DNA from: Amia ocellicauda
Lineage: Eukaryota > Chordata > Actinopteri > Amiiformes > Amiidae
DNA length: 64,000 nt
Assembly (NCBI RefSeq): GCF_036373705.1
Contig: NC_089867.1
Location: 21,883,823-21,947,822, forward strand
Reading direction: 5' to 3'
Shown piece by piece: positions 1 to 10,322 of this stretch; position 1 is the stretch's first letter; every line of letters starts with the position of its first letter. Below the pieces are notes generated by a model. The model was not told the origin of the DNA. It searched no databases and saw nothing but the letters and a program-made list of their open reading frames with translations. The translations under genes and the position numbers were made by a program.

Positions 1-570
1 TTTGCGCCATGCTCTTCCAATATATTTTAGAAGAGTGCATTTAATTAGCTCCAAACAGACCTGTACAGCATGAGTTTAATAACATCGTTTTGCAAAAAGA
101 TTGTTTAGTGCAAAAAAAATAATTCATTTACATACACACATTAAAACAAACGTACACGTACAGGTGTAATTCTTCATGTGCATTTCCGACCTCTTCTGAA
201 GTCAGTGTTATGTGTAACAGGTGGGTAGACTTTTTTTTAAAAGGTGTGCATGTTGTCGTCCTTTTAATTTGCACATACCAAAGTGACACATTGTCTCATA
301 GGCCTACATATTGCTTTCCTTAATACATAAGACGCTACACAGCGCCCCACATCACCGCAGCGAGAGCCTTTGAAAGGCCGGGCTTGTGCCTGACGTGTTG
401 ATGCGAACAGCACTTCCTTCAGTGGGACCCGTTTGATCTTCGTCTCCGGCAGCAGGTCTGGGCTTCAGAGGCGGGACTTTCCCAGGTTTCCAGCAGCAGC
501 CCCGCACACCCGACACACTCCCTCGCCTCACCCCCCTCCTGCCTGCGGCGACACCCGAGTCACTAAACCA

Positions 571-685
571 TGAAGTAACTGATGTTGTCTATTGTCGCCA
601 GGAGCCGCGCCATTGGCTGCGGAGTGTGGGAAAGCAGGAGCAGCTTGAGCTCCACGCAGTCAGATGCGGAGGCTCAGTATAAATA
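571..685 (+). promoter_or_regulatory. hes5: Notch-responsive type core promoter of hes5 copy 1
   Basis: Seen in order on the plus strand: a CATGAAGTAACTGA block (from 569), a SOX-like CTATTGTC (589-596), an inverted CCAAT box ATTGG (612-616), a CSL/RBPJ-like TGTGGGAA (625-632) and a TATA box TATAAATA (678-685), about 90 bases before the start codon. The same order and nearly the same spacing recur at the second hes5 gene (10133-10252). Known: Hes5-family genes are direct Notch targets through RBPJ sites. Inferred: transcription starts near 710 and is Notch and SoxB dependent. Confidence 0.8.
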
Positions 686-774
686 CAGCCGGGCTGTGCC
701 ATAACCCTCAGATCAGCTCTGAACTCTGGGATCGACACATTTACAGCTACACTCAGTACATAGCAAGACCAGCC

Positions 775-1367
775 ATGGCTCCATTCACTGGCCACAGGGA
801 AAACACTGACATGCTCTTGTCCAGCAAAGAAAAGAACAAAGTAAGTATCTGTCCCATGCACCGTTTTGTTGAAGAGCTATTTCGTGGGAACTGGGTATCT
901 AGCACTCGACTGTGCGCAGGTCACATCTCTAACAGCGTCCTCCCCTTCTTTTCCAGATACGCAAGCCGGTGGTGGAAAAGATGCGCCGAGACCGCATCAA
1001 CAGCAGCATCGAGCACCTGAAGGCGCTCCTGCAGAAGCAGTTTCAGCAGCAGCAGCCCAACTCCAAGCTGGAGAAGGCGGACATCCTGGAGATGACCGTG
1101 GGCTTCCTGAAGGAGCAGGCCGGGTCCAGCGCCACCCTGGGATACGAGCAGGGCTTCTCCCAGTGTCTGCAGGAGACCCTGCGCTACCTGTCCCTCCACG
1201 CCCCCCAGCAAGCGGCCGAGCGGAGAGCCATGGAGCTTCTCTACGGGTTGCAGAAGAGAGCCCCCCAGAGCCGCCTCTCCAGCGAGCAGCTCCCGACATC
1301 ACCGCCCCGGGGCTCCGCCAAAGCAGGGGCATCGAGGTCCAGAGTGACCCTGTGGAGACCCTGGTAG
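775..1367 (+). CDS. hes5: hes5-like bHLH-Orange transcriptional repressor, copy 1 (2 exons)
   Basis: Two exons, 775-840 and 957-1367, joined in phase 0 over a 116-base GT/AG intron, give 158 aa. Exon 1 starts MAP and ends in SSKEKNK, the usual Hes5 N terminus. Exon 2 holds the basic region (RKPVVEKMRRDRIN, with the proline typical of Hes proteins), helix 1, a glutamine-rich loop, helix 2 (NSKLEKADILEM), an Orange domain (about GYEQGFSQCLQETLRYLS) and the terminal WRPW that recruits Groucho/TLE. Hes5 proteins are nuclear repressors that keep neural progenitors undifferentiated downstream of Notch. Length and exon layout fit zebrafish her4/her15 and mammalian HES5. The symbol means family; the exact fish paralogue is not resolved. 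The start is fixed by the conserved MAP and the promoter just upstream. Confidence 0.93.
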
Positions 1368-1990
1368 AAAGAACTGATACACCACGAAGGACAATCCAAC
1401 TAAACTAGAGGAGAGCTTGAAGTCAAGGCGTCCTCTGATTGCGTAGGAACTTATTGGTTCCATTATTTATTTTTATTACACAATGTGTATGCAATTTTAC
1501 CCTTTATAAGGCGAAAGATGAGACATTTGTATTTTCCGAAATAGGCTTTAATAATTGCCAACACACTGTAATACGATACAATATTTGTATACATGTATTA
1601 TGATGTATCATGTATATTTATAGGCTATACATATGTATAAGTATTTTAAAGTAACATGTTATCACAATATCTAGACTACAGGTATGTTGGTACGAAGTAG
1701 GAAGAATCTATGGCAACTTGATATTTTATTGACTAAAATCGCCTTTTGTAAAGGCTTTTCTTTGAACTGTATTAAGACAATGTCTGCAAATTGTAAATTA
1801 TTATTCTAGCTTGATTTAGGCGAGTTGAGATTATCCCCTTTTCCCTCATGTTCGAGGATAGCTGATACATATTGTTTGTAATACTGTCAGTTTACGTTAT
1901 TCACAGTTTTAAACGACGTGCTTTAAATCATGTAAAACTGCTTTATAATGTTTCATATCATACGAATAAATTCAAAAATGTAATGCATTC
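1368..1990 (+). other. 3' UTR of hes5 copy 1 with polyadenylation signal
   Basis: AT-rich stretch after the stop codon. It contains ATTTA-type motifs (TTATTTATTTTTA from about 1463) of the kind found in short-lived Hes mRNAs, and an AATAAA at 1965-1970. Cleavage is probably near 1985. The end is inferred from the hexamer only. Confidence 0.5.
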
Positions 1991-2250
1991 TTTCTGCTTC
2001 TGACATTTTATCAATCTATGTGATACGAACTATTACAGGGTTGCGACTTGCCAAATGTGTTTTCTCTTCAACATAAAAATTAGTTGATAATTCCATTACA
2101 AACTAAAAAGATTACCAATTAAATGTAATTACACCTAGTACAAAGAAACAAAATGGCTAATGTGTCATAATGTGTTGGTAAGATTACTACAGTCTTAAAG
2201 AGAAGATAAGAAGAACACAATCTACCTTGTCCTTGGGTGGCGCGGCGTGT

Positions 2251-2292
2251 GAGCGTGTGCGGAGCGTGTGCGGAGCGTGTGCGGAGCGTGTG
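2251..2292. repeat. Minisatellite, 11-base unit GAGCGTGTGCG, about 3.5 copies
   Basis: Three perfect consecutive copies of the 11-base unit and partial flanking copies are visible in an otherwise AT-rich region. The block is CpG-rich. Confidence 0.8.
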
Positions 2293-3610
2293 ACAGTGAG
2301 GGCGCATGCGTGTGAAGTGTGCCCTCAAGACACGAGGGGTTGAGCTGCCACACTCACGTAGTTGTCACTGCTCAGGAAAACAAGCATTGCGTTTGACTTA
2401 CTACTAACTACTACTCCATAAGATTTAATAATCATCCTAACCAATATTTAAAAACAAAAAGCATGATAACAAGAATAAAAATAACATTTCTCAGTTCTCT
2501 GGATTATGTTTGTAGTCAATTTCCTAATAAAATCAGAATAGCCAGAGGAAAAGGCTTTACGGTCGGATTACAGTCCAGTGTCCAAATTAAAAAATAAGAT
2601 GAAGTGTTTAATATTAGGCAGGTGTACTTAAAAAAAAAAAAACAGAAAGCATTGGATATGGCAACTGAGTTTAAAATGTGGTTTTGCCAATCCAGTGTGG
2701 TGTGCTATAGTTTGCTCTGCTGTTGACATCCAAATCCGAAATTCACCTCGAAAAATATAAAATCACATTTAATGGATCATGAAAATGAAGACGTACAGTT
2801 TCTAATGTGCCATACAATGTCCACACACTGTTACGGTAAAGTATCACTAATTTACTTATAATGGAGTAAACGGACGGCTGGAAACATGTTGAACACAATC
2901 AATCCTGGTAAACAATACCAGATATATAAAATGTTCTACTTGCAAGGACTAAAGCTTATTGGTTTTAATTTTACTCTTCTTATACAAGATATACTTCGAT
3001 AAATACAACAATAAAAGCCTAAAACCTAGAGAGAGAAGCTCAGAAGCGTATTTAAGACCTTGTCAAAAACAAGTCTTTGAAGGGTTGATTACAATACTAA
3101 TGTCGGGTCTGAGGTTTAAGTGCAGTAAAAGTACACAATATCAGTTAAAACAATGAAAAGATGAGAGAGATAAGGCACTGATAAGAGTGTGGGAACCGGA
3201 CAAAGGTGTAATCCAGGAAATAAAACGCACACACACAAAGACATGAATGAAGGCAATAGATACAATGTTTATAGCAAACAATAAAACAAGTATTTTATAC
3301 CCGTATGACTATGTGTGAACAAAAAGATTACAAAATCATTTAATTTACACAAAAAGGTGCATGTGCCTTCAGTTAAGTGATATTGTTATTCAAATATATT
3401 TCTTTCGAGTTTACAATAACAGTGTTCATATTACAAAAAGACAACTGGGACAGGTTTAAACCCATTTCCCACACAATTAAAATTGTATTTAATACTAAAC
3501 GTGTAATGTTCAGATTAGGAAAAAAGGGACAGGAGACCGTTTTCATGAGTTAAATATTTATTGAAGGATGTGATTTCAAATCAAATTCAATCAACTCAGT
3601 GTTAATGATT

Positions 3611-3630
3611 GGGGGGGGGGGGGGGGGGGG
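3611..3630. repeat. Uninterrupted G20 homopolymer
   Basis: Twenty consecutive G on the plus strand between AT-rich flanks. Long G runs are rare, can form G-quadruplexes and are prone to length error in sequencing. Confidence 0.9.
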
Positions 3631-3885
3631 TATGATATATTTTAGAGGACCAGTCTCCTACATGGCACCCTGTTACAAACAGTATATGAATTTAAAACAG
3701 AAATATGCAGCACAACAGATCAAGTAAATCAAATAAAGAAAAAAATGCAATTTTAGATTCTCTTAATTGAAGAAAAATTGACAAATGCACACATTCACTA
3801 CAGAGCACTTCCAGTACTCAAAATATGGAATGTGAACTTCATAACCATTTCAATATGAAGGTAATATTGAATCCATATTTCATAT

Positions 3886-3945
3886 TATACAGATCTGGAA
3901 AAAATAAAGAGACCACTCCAAGTTATTTCCAGAGCTGTATATATG
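3886..3945. mobile_element. Relic of the snapback MITE family also present at 35499-35584
   Basis: Begins with TATACAGATCTGG and an AAAGAGACCACT block and ends with TTTCCAGAGCTGTATA. These are the ends of the hairpin element at 35.5 kb, here with one arm partly deleted. Confidence 0.6.
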
Positions 3946-4054
3946 CACATGCATAACATTAAAACATTTAAATATCAATATGATATAAAATTGCATTAAA
4001 TTGAATGGAAATATACATTTCCTACACCTTGAGAGACTGTAGTTTCAGGGTTTA

Positions 4055-4495
4055 CTATAATGTCTCTACCAGGGTCATCAAAATGGTTGCCTGGTGCTTG
4101 GATCTGATTGGACACGCAGGACAGCTGTCCTCTGTGGGTCTCAGGGCTCCATGGAAGCTGTTGGGCAGTTGGAGCTGGGCTTCTACATGGGGGGCAGAGA
4201 CAGAGGAACCGCAGCGTCTACTGCCAGCACTGGGAGTGACCCTCAGTGTAGTGACCACTGCCTGGGTCATCTCCAGCTTGTCAGCTTTCTCCAGTTTAGA
4301 GTCGGGATCGTGTGCCTGGAATTCCTTCTCCTTTACATAACTGTAACAAGAGACATTCTCAATGTAAACACCATAAACAAAATCATCTTTATAAAATGCG
4401 ATCCTATATTCTTTCAGCAGTCACCATACTCACTTTGTTTCCTTAGCAGAGAGCTTGAGGCTGGGGACAGCACAGTTGAAAGAGCAGGGTGCCAT
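4055..4495 (-). pseudogene. Reduced hes5-like gene without basic region or WRPW
   Basis: On the minus strand, exon 1 is 4495-4434. It starts MAP and ends SAKET, like the exon 1 of the two intact copies, and is followed by a good GTGAGT donor. Exon 2 (4340-4055) follows a TTACAG acceptor and joins in frame, giving an open 115-codon reading frame. Exon 2 opens with a short stretch resembling the end of helix 1 (EKEF) and then DSKLEKADKLEMT, an almost exact Hes5 helix 2. The basic region and most of helix 1 are absent, no Orange domain follows, and the C terminus reads TLVETL. The DNA there still resembles the CTGTGGAGACCCTGGTAG that encodes WRPW plus stop, but it is shifted by one base. The intron (4341-4433) contains a codon series faintly like a decayed basic region. 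Most likely a decaying duplicate. A short HLH-like peptide that could act without DNA binding cannot be excluded, since the promoter and splice sites look usable. Confidence 0.75.
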
Positions 4496-4571
4496 TCGTA
4501 TTTCTCCAGGGGAGTGCGAGTCTCTGAGAATGAGGAGCTGGTTCTGGCTCCACAGAGGGATCTCCTCTAGC

Positions 4572-4658
4572 ATTTATAGCCGGGGATTTGCATTACAATG
4601 TCCTGAGTCCCTGGCTGCATTAGGTTTCCCACACTCTGGGGGCAATTGACGACAATAG
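4572..4658 (-). promoter_or_regulatory. Intact-looking hes5 promoter of the reduced minus-strand copy
   Basis: Read on the minus strand: CTATTGTC (4658-4651), TGTGGGAA (4633-4626) and TATAAAT (4578-4572), then the MAP start codon 77 bases further on. This is the order seen at both intact hes5 genes, with a shorter gap between the SOX-like and RBPJ-like sites. Confidence 0.75.
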
Positions 4659-5226
4659 GAGAAACATCATTTGTTTCATGGTCAACCGACTGCCTGCTAT
4701 TCCAGAAAAAGAGCGTCCCTCGGGTTATCAGAGTCATCTGCAGATAAACAGACTGAGCCGCCCGTGGGAGTCTCTTACCTGGGAACGATGCTACAACCAG
4801 GCTGGCGCTCTGAGGATGAAGAGTCTATTTACAGAGCTGTAGTCCTTCACCTGGGCCATTAAAACCACTGAGATAAGAGTGTGAGTTTCACCTGGTGGAA
4901 ATGGGAAACTATCTGCAGTCACATATTATCCAGCTGGGATCTATTTATGTGTATATTATTATTATTATTATTTATTCATTCAAAGTCAACAAACCATAAA
5001 TAAATAGATCTATTGTATACGTATCAATGTTAAATAAACAATAAGCAGGGTATTTTTGCAAAATACTGAAAACAGTTACATTATAATGAAAAACACAGAT
5101 ATATTGTTTGAAAACATTTTATTTTAAATATACCCACGTGGGACCCTATACAATAAAAAACTGCCATCAAACTATAGACATCACAGAACAAATGCAGAAT
5201 GCACAAATTCTCAGTCTGATTAACGT

Positions 5227-5448
5227 GTACACACACACACACACACACACACACAGAGACACAGACACACACACACACACACAGAGACACAGACACACAC
5301 ACACACACACACACACTCACAGACACAGGCACAGACACAGACACAGACACAGACACAGACACACACCCACACACACACACACCCACACACACAGAGACAC
5401 AGACACACTCACACACACACAGACACAGACACACACACACACACACAC
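5227..5448. repeat. (CA)n microsatellite with CAGA interruptions
   Basis: About 220 bases of CA repeat broken by CACAGACACAGA variants. It lies between the reduced hes5 copy and the next SOX-RBPJ element. Confidence 0.95.
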
Positions 5449-5508
5449 GTTCTCGCTGGGAATGTCAATTAAACGCAATTATCCAGCTCCCTCACTGACG
5501 GCACACTT

Positions 5509-5564
5509 CTATTGTTCTGCCCCGCTGAGAAAAGTGAGCAGTGAATGGGCGGACAGTGTGGGAA
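5509..5564 (+). promoter_or_regulatory. Composite SOX-RBPJ element without a gene
   Basis: CTATTGT (5509-5515), TGAATG (5542-5547) and TGTGGGAA (5557-5564) on the plus strand. The block TGGGCGGACAGTG (5546-5558) is repeated exactly at 7831-7843. No hes5 coding sequence follows and no convincing TATA box is seen. It is either a relic promoter or a free-standing Notch enhancer. Confidence 0.6.
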
Positions 5565-6940
5565 AGCCGTCCGGGCTCCCGCTCACACGTCCTGAAGTCA
5601 ATAGCGCTGACCTCTGCATAACAGAGCCTCTTCATGACCGTCCCCGCAGCGCTGCAGCACCGGCGCTCCTCCGCCTGCGTGTGTGCGTGTTGGCGCAGCG
5701 CCGCTCTCTCATCACCTGCTCTGCTGCTGCGCTATTTACATCTGGATGAAAGCAAGACCTACAGCAGTTCAAGTACAGTTAAAGACGTACAAAAGAAAAC
5801 GGTACCGCTGCCCCAACGTTTACTTTGATTCCCACAGAGCATTGACCTTATTGTTAGGATTGTGACTTATGCCAAAATTGTAAAAGTCACCCCCTCCCTA
5901 TTAAAATACACTATTAAATGCATACTGTCAAATGCATGATACCCTCTCTGTAGCATATCTTACTAGAACTAACCACACTCGCTACACTGCACACAACCTC
6001 CGATACAATCCACAACCAGCAGAGGGAGACCCGTCCCAGTCATTTCTGTATTGTTGACTATGTTTATTAACCAGTAAAGCTGCTGCAAATTTGGAAACGC
6101 CGATTTAATCCTACTTTTCCCATTTGCTCGTTTTATCACAAACTTGTGTTTATATTACACGGATCGTTTTTTCTGTGGTGCTAAATTCCACATCAGTTTA
6201 ACCATGTATGATCTGAATGATTAGTATGCAGCGGGAGGACGTGCTGAGCATGCGCCTGGGAGATGGTCTGGGCCAACGCACTGGGTGGGCCTGACGTGCT
6301 GCAGTGAGGAAGAGGTCATTGTGGTTGTGGTGTTTCAGCACAACACAGAGGGGCAGAGAAGCACAGAGTTGAAAAAACAGGGTGAAGGTTAAAAAAAGTG
6401 TTTTCTTCAGCCTGTACAGATTTTGCTGAATCCCACACCATGGCATTTTAAGTCCCACCCAGATCATCAGCCCTCACAAAAGCAATATTGTTTTTAGAGC
6501 TATCCTTATAAAGGTAAATGGGCTGTACACATGTATATGAGAGCAGAAAAGTTTCATATCACTTTCTCAATGGACTCAAAGTTTCCCAAGAAACACTTTG
6601 AATCTTTTTAGCCTACTTGTCGCACTCTGAAGAGCAATATCCGTTGGAAGTCTTGTACTTGACCTTGCCTGATTTAAAACAAAGGTGTGGATTCCTCGGT
6701 CAGACTCCAGCAGTGTTAACTGGGAGCCTGTTCTCTAATTCTACTATTCGTATCTATATAAAAGGAAACGGACACAGCCGAGGTATGAAGTCATTCTAAT
6801 GCAAGCATCCCATCTTACTTCACCAAGACAAAAAAAGTCCTCATAATTAGCCTCCTTTTAAACAGTTGCAAGGTAGCAGGCGCAGCTGCCGCGCTTGTGT
6901 TAAACAGAAGCCGCTCTTCAAAGAGGAATGTGAGAGCTCA
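5565..6940. other. Intergenic, no gene seen
   Basis: GC-rich at the left end (to about 5830), then AT-rich. No exon of a known family was recognised on either strand. Confidence 0.5.
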
Positions 6941-6953
6941 GGCTTGTTCCTCT

Positions 6954-7081
6954 TTCCCACACTTCCCTCCCATTCAGCGCAGCCTGAGACCGGGACACAA
7001 AACAAGTGTGCTGCTCTGGCACGCCCCAATGCTGATAGACTGACTTTTTTTATTGTGTCGTATTTTCAATAGACCATCTGG
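6954..7081 (-). promoter_or_regulatory. Repeated hes5-cluster regulatory module, minus strand, copy 1 of 3
   Basis: Plus-strand order: TTCCCACA (6954-6961, RBPJ-like), CATTCA (6971-6976), ACACAAAACAAGTGTG (6995-7010, SOX-like core ACAAAAC), and AGACCATCTGG (7071-7081, E-box CATCTG). The same four blocks occur in the same order at 12643-12760, and three of them at 9087-9192. Shared order over about 120 bases indicates common descent rather than chance sites. Confidence 0.65.
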
Positions 7082-7624
7082 GCATCAGTCGTGTTAGCCA
7101 AACTTATATTTATTTGTTGCACACCTTAAAAGAAAGGTGGCTCAAATAACCCCAAAATGTGTGTGCGCAACAGATTGTGGGGGGACGGATGGATGGACGA
7201 TTAACTTTGGCTTTAGCTGTACCGATCGACCTACAAGAATCACAGCAGAGCAAGCAAGTAAACCAATCAATTAATATGTTATATGGGTGGAGATGTATAG
7301 AAAAAGATATACATATAGTTCATGACTTATTTCACACATAGATTGGCCTAAATAGAAAAGTGTATGATGTAATAACTTTGCTTCCCTTCTAATGCCTTCT
7401 GCTTGTGTTCCCAGTTAAGAACTTGTGTAGCCTTGAACACTGAAGTCATTCTAAAAGTCATTTACTTAATATTAATTTATTAAGAAATTATATTCAAGTG
7501 GTCAGAGTAGAAATACATCTGCAGCCTCACAAACAACGAGCACAAAAGCCAAACCACCTATTATTAAGTCACAGCTTTCTAAAGACAGTTTCAAAGAAGG
7601 CAGCAGACATCCGATACTGGCCCC

Positions 7625-7915
7625 TTTTCCCGCCTAGACTTGCTTTCATGACTTTGCTGTGAATGGTGGATCATGTGAGACTGGAATGCAATTGAGCGCC
7701 CACATCAAGGGGATGATTTTAATCTAGCAAGAGGTCAGTGTTTTCCCAGCTCCTACAGAAAAGTTGCGCGGACTCTTCGTATTGTAAGTGATGCACACCA
7801 CCTGCCCCTCAGCATGGGAGCCGCTGTCACTGGGCGGACAGTGGAAGCCTATTTAGCAGAACGTTGCAAACTATTGTCCCCTTCGGAGTCAGTGTTCGGG
7901 GTGGAAGTGTGGGAA
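7625..7915 (+). promoter_or_regulatory. Paralogous copy of the hes5 upstream region, no gene attached
   Basis: Matches the sequence just upstream of the second hes5 gene in a series of blocks: TTTTCCCGCCT, TGAATGG, TCATGTGA, GGAATG with ATTGA, and GTCAG followed by TTTCCCAGCTCCT. The counterparts run from about 9916 to 10050. It ends in CTATTGTC (7871-7878) and TGTGGGAA (7908-7915), the SOX-RBPJ pair of a hes5 promoter. TGGGCGGACAGTG (7831-7843) is shared with 5546-5558. No TATA box or hes5 exon follows. Confidence 0.6.
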
Positions 7916-8967
7916 ACTCAGTGCAGGTTGGGACTCACACACATGTCCAACATTCCAGAAAGTATTCAACTTCTCCACAAGTTATTTCACTGAAATGTCA
8001 CAAATCTCTATCCACCCATCTCTCTTTAAACACAGTGACACTCTACATAAGTAACCTATATTGTCCATTACCAAAACCAATTCAGTAAAGACAGACATGT
8101 GACCTTACACAACATTAAATAAACATGTGCAGGTTTTAGGGATTTCATTCCTTTTTTGTTTACTTTTAGCATCCCTGTCAGAAACATCAGAGCACTTGCG
8201 TACTTCTAGACTAAACACAAGAGCTACTGGAAATCGATGGGCGGCTCAAGCATATAGCCAAACAAGCTTCCTCCCATATGTAATAGTTAGGCACGTTCCT
8301 GAACTCTCGCCCTCAAACTGGGAATTGAGATCTGATGGAATGCAGGAACAAGCAGGTCTAGATTAGCGGATTTCAGATCCAGTCCAGTTGGACCAATGGC
8401 CTGTCCAGATTTTATTGTATATATTGTTGTGAAACTGTGCTCATAATGTAAGCAATTTAAATGTAAATATCCAAATACACACATATAAAATTTCAGATAC
8501 AGCAGTGGTGGGATCAATTGACATATTTAATTGTTTTATATTCAATAGTAGCTGATCGGATTTAAACTCTGGACCGTTGATGAGAAACCCCTGAAAAGAT
8601 AACTCTTGAGATATAATAGTTTTTAACAAATAAATAAACAAAACAAAACTGATGTCATGTTCAGTGAAAGACGTCACTGCTGTGCTGAATTGTCAACACA
8701 ATTTTGTGCTACAACAAGAGAGATGTATATAGGTTACAATTTAAAAATGCAACAAAAAACAATCTATGCCATGAACACTGATTTGACAAAGCTAGTGCAT
8801 AATTAAAAACACTGATTATACACTCAGATGCAAAGAAACATTTGTTTGTTTTGGAAGATGGGAGCAAGTAATCCGAATCAATTCTGGAAATGGTTCACAT
8901 AACGGGAGGGGGCTGGAGGGGGAGGGTAAGAAAAAAGTTTTGAAAGACTTTTCTAGTAGGTATTCAC

Positions 8968-9066
8968 CTTTGATGACAGCCGTCACCACTTCCTTAGACA
9001 GCTTCCCGCGCTCTGCGGCCAGCTGCTCTTTTGTAGGACTGATGTCGTCTTCAAACAGGAATCTTG
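8968..9066 (-). other. Possible orphan exon fragment, family unknown
   Basis: The minus strand is open and reads like coding sequence (KEQLAAERGKLSKEVV near its end). It is followed by a plausible donor, AAAG then GTGAAT, at 8967. I do not recognise the protein, and no partner exon was found nearby. It may be a chance open frame inside the regulatory region. Confidence 0.2.
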
Positions 9067-9086
9067 GAGCCCGGATTGCTCCAACT

Positions 9087-9192
9087 TTCCCACACTCCAC
9101 ATTCAATGCGAGAACAATAGAAGTGTGCCGTGGTCTAAGCCCCATTAGCAATGCCCTTCGATTTAGTATCCAATTCCCAAAGGGCCATCTGG
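9087..9192 (-). promoter_or_regulatory. Repeated hes5-cluster regulatory module, minus strand, copy 2 of 3
   Basis: Plus-strand order: TTCCCACA (9087-9094), CATTCA (9100-9105), ACAATAG (9114-9120, the reverse of CTATTGT), AGTGTG (9122-9127) and GCCATCTGG (9184-9192). It has the same layout as the copies at 6954 and 12643, with a shorter gap between the RBPJ-like and SOX-like sites. Confidence 0.6.
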
Positions 9193-9915
9193 AAAAGGAT
9201 CATGTTCATACAAGGTTGCCCAACTGTTATCAATTAAAAAGTGCCATCACTTCAACTCAGAGCAACATACACTTGTTTTGTTGAGTGTCACCCTGTTTGT
9301 TCTTGTTTTGCGCTGTAAAGGGTATCTCAGAAAAGAGTAGCGTGTATTTCTTAAAGCATTTCAAACTAATAGTATTATAAATGAGCAAACAAAAGCGTCG
9401 GCTAATTAAAAGCATGTTTACGCCGAGTTTCAAGTTTTGATTTGTAAAGTAGGCTACAGCAAATCCCAAGTGTTGGGTGAAGTCTCATTGACTTACAGAA
9501 TACACTGCTGCATATTGGTATGGCATCCGAACAATAACTTAACATGGAGTAGATCAAAATTCATATTGGAGTTAGCATAGCACTTTCACACCAGACTATT
9601 TCAAAGCATTTATTTCGGAAGCTTTAAAGTTGTTCTTTGAGCTTTGAACTTGTCTTTATTTTCAACTTAAAACCCAATACAAACCACAACCACAATGCTT
9701 AGGCTATAGAAATGAACTATCGGACATCTGTCAGTACTATATTATATATACAAAAAAAAACAGCCTGATCTATCTGAGAACCGTTTGAGCGGGAATTTCG
9801 CAGAGGAATGTCTAAAATCCTCTTTAATCCACACCAATTAATCTGAGGGTATTATCCATTTATAGTCCTTTGAGGACCTGGTACATACACACGTATATAA
9901 AGGTTTCACTTTGTC

Positions 9916-10120
9916 ATTTTTCCCGCCTTGTCCACACTTTTATCATTGGAACTGAATGGCCCGTCATGTGATTTAGGAATGTGATTGAAAAAGAGGGAAG
10001 GTTTGTGTTCCTGCGGGGGTCAGCTCTTTCCCAGCTCCTGCGCACGATTCTTCTCCTCTCTATTAGCGCACACACTCCACCTGTTCATCTGGAAGGCGGC
10101 TATTATCCCCAGGCAATATG
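9916..10120 (+). promoter_or_regulatory. Upstream region of hes5 copy 2, duplicated at 7.6 kb
   Basis: Contains the blocks shared with 7625-7800: TTTTTCCCGCCT, TGAATGG, TCATGTGA, GGAATG with ATTGA, and TTTCCCAGCTCCT. It also has CATCTGG (10087-10093). Block order and spacing match, so this is a duplicated segment of the hes5 5' flank. Enhancer function is inferred from the retention of the blocks. Confidence 0.5.
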
Positions 10121-10132
10121 CAGTCAATTTAG

Positions 10133-10252
10133 CATGAAGTAATTGAAGCCCTTTCTATTGTCCCAGGAAGGTCTCTGATTGGCTGTCGAGTGTGGGAAAC
10201 CCCTGTAAGGCAGAGACCCACACTGTCTCCCAGGCGCAGGGCTGGATAAATA
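10133..10252 (+). promoter_or_regulatory. hes5: Notch-responsive type core promoter of hes5 copy 2
   Basis: CATGAAGTAATTGA (from 10133), CTATTGTC (10155-10162), inverted CCAAT ATTGG (10178-10182), TGTGGGAA (10191-10198) and the TATA-like GATAAATA (10245-10252). It is collinear with the promoter at 571-685, with nearly identical spacing between the SOX-like and RBPJ-like sites (36 bases in both). Confidence 0.8.
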
Positions 10253-10322
10253 GAAGAGCGCTTCATGCCCGGAGCAGATCACTCGCCAGAGAGCGGCACA
10301 GCTGAACCACAGCAGCGGCAGC

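Larger units (their letters stand above)
1991..4054. other. Intergenic, AT-rich, no gene seen
   Basis: No coding sequence recognised. It holds a short GC-rich minisatellite (2251-2292), a 20-base G tract (3611-3630), a lone TGTGGGAA (3188-3195) without a nearby SOX-like site, and a small MITE relic (3886-3945). Confidence 0.6.

Noticed and set aside
866-1408. 180-residue open frame overlapping hes5 copy 1
   Set aside because: It is a shadow frame over the GC-rich exon 2; the true frame is the one with bHLH, Orange and WRPW.
3188-3195. TGTGGGAA as a further Notch element
   Set aside because: No SOX-like partner or shared block near it; a single 8-base match is expected by chance.
5081-5749. 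Long open frames over the CA repeat on both strands
   Set aside because: They are reading-frame artefacts of the dinucleotide repeat (THTHTH/CVCVCV) with no domain or conserved flank.
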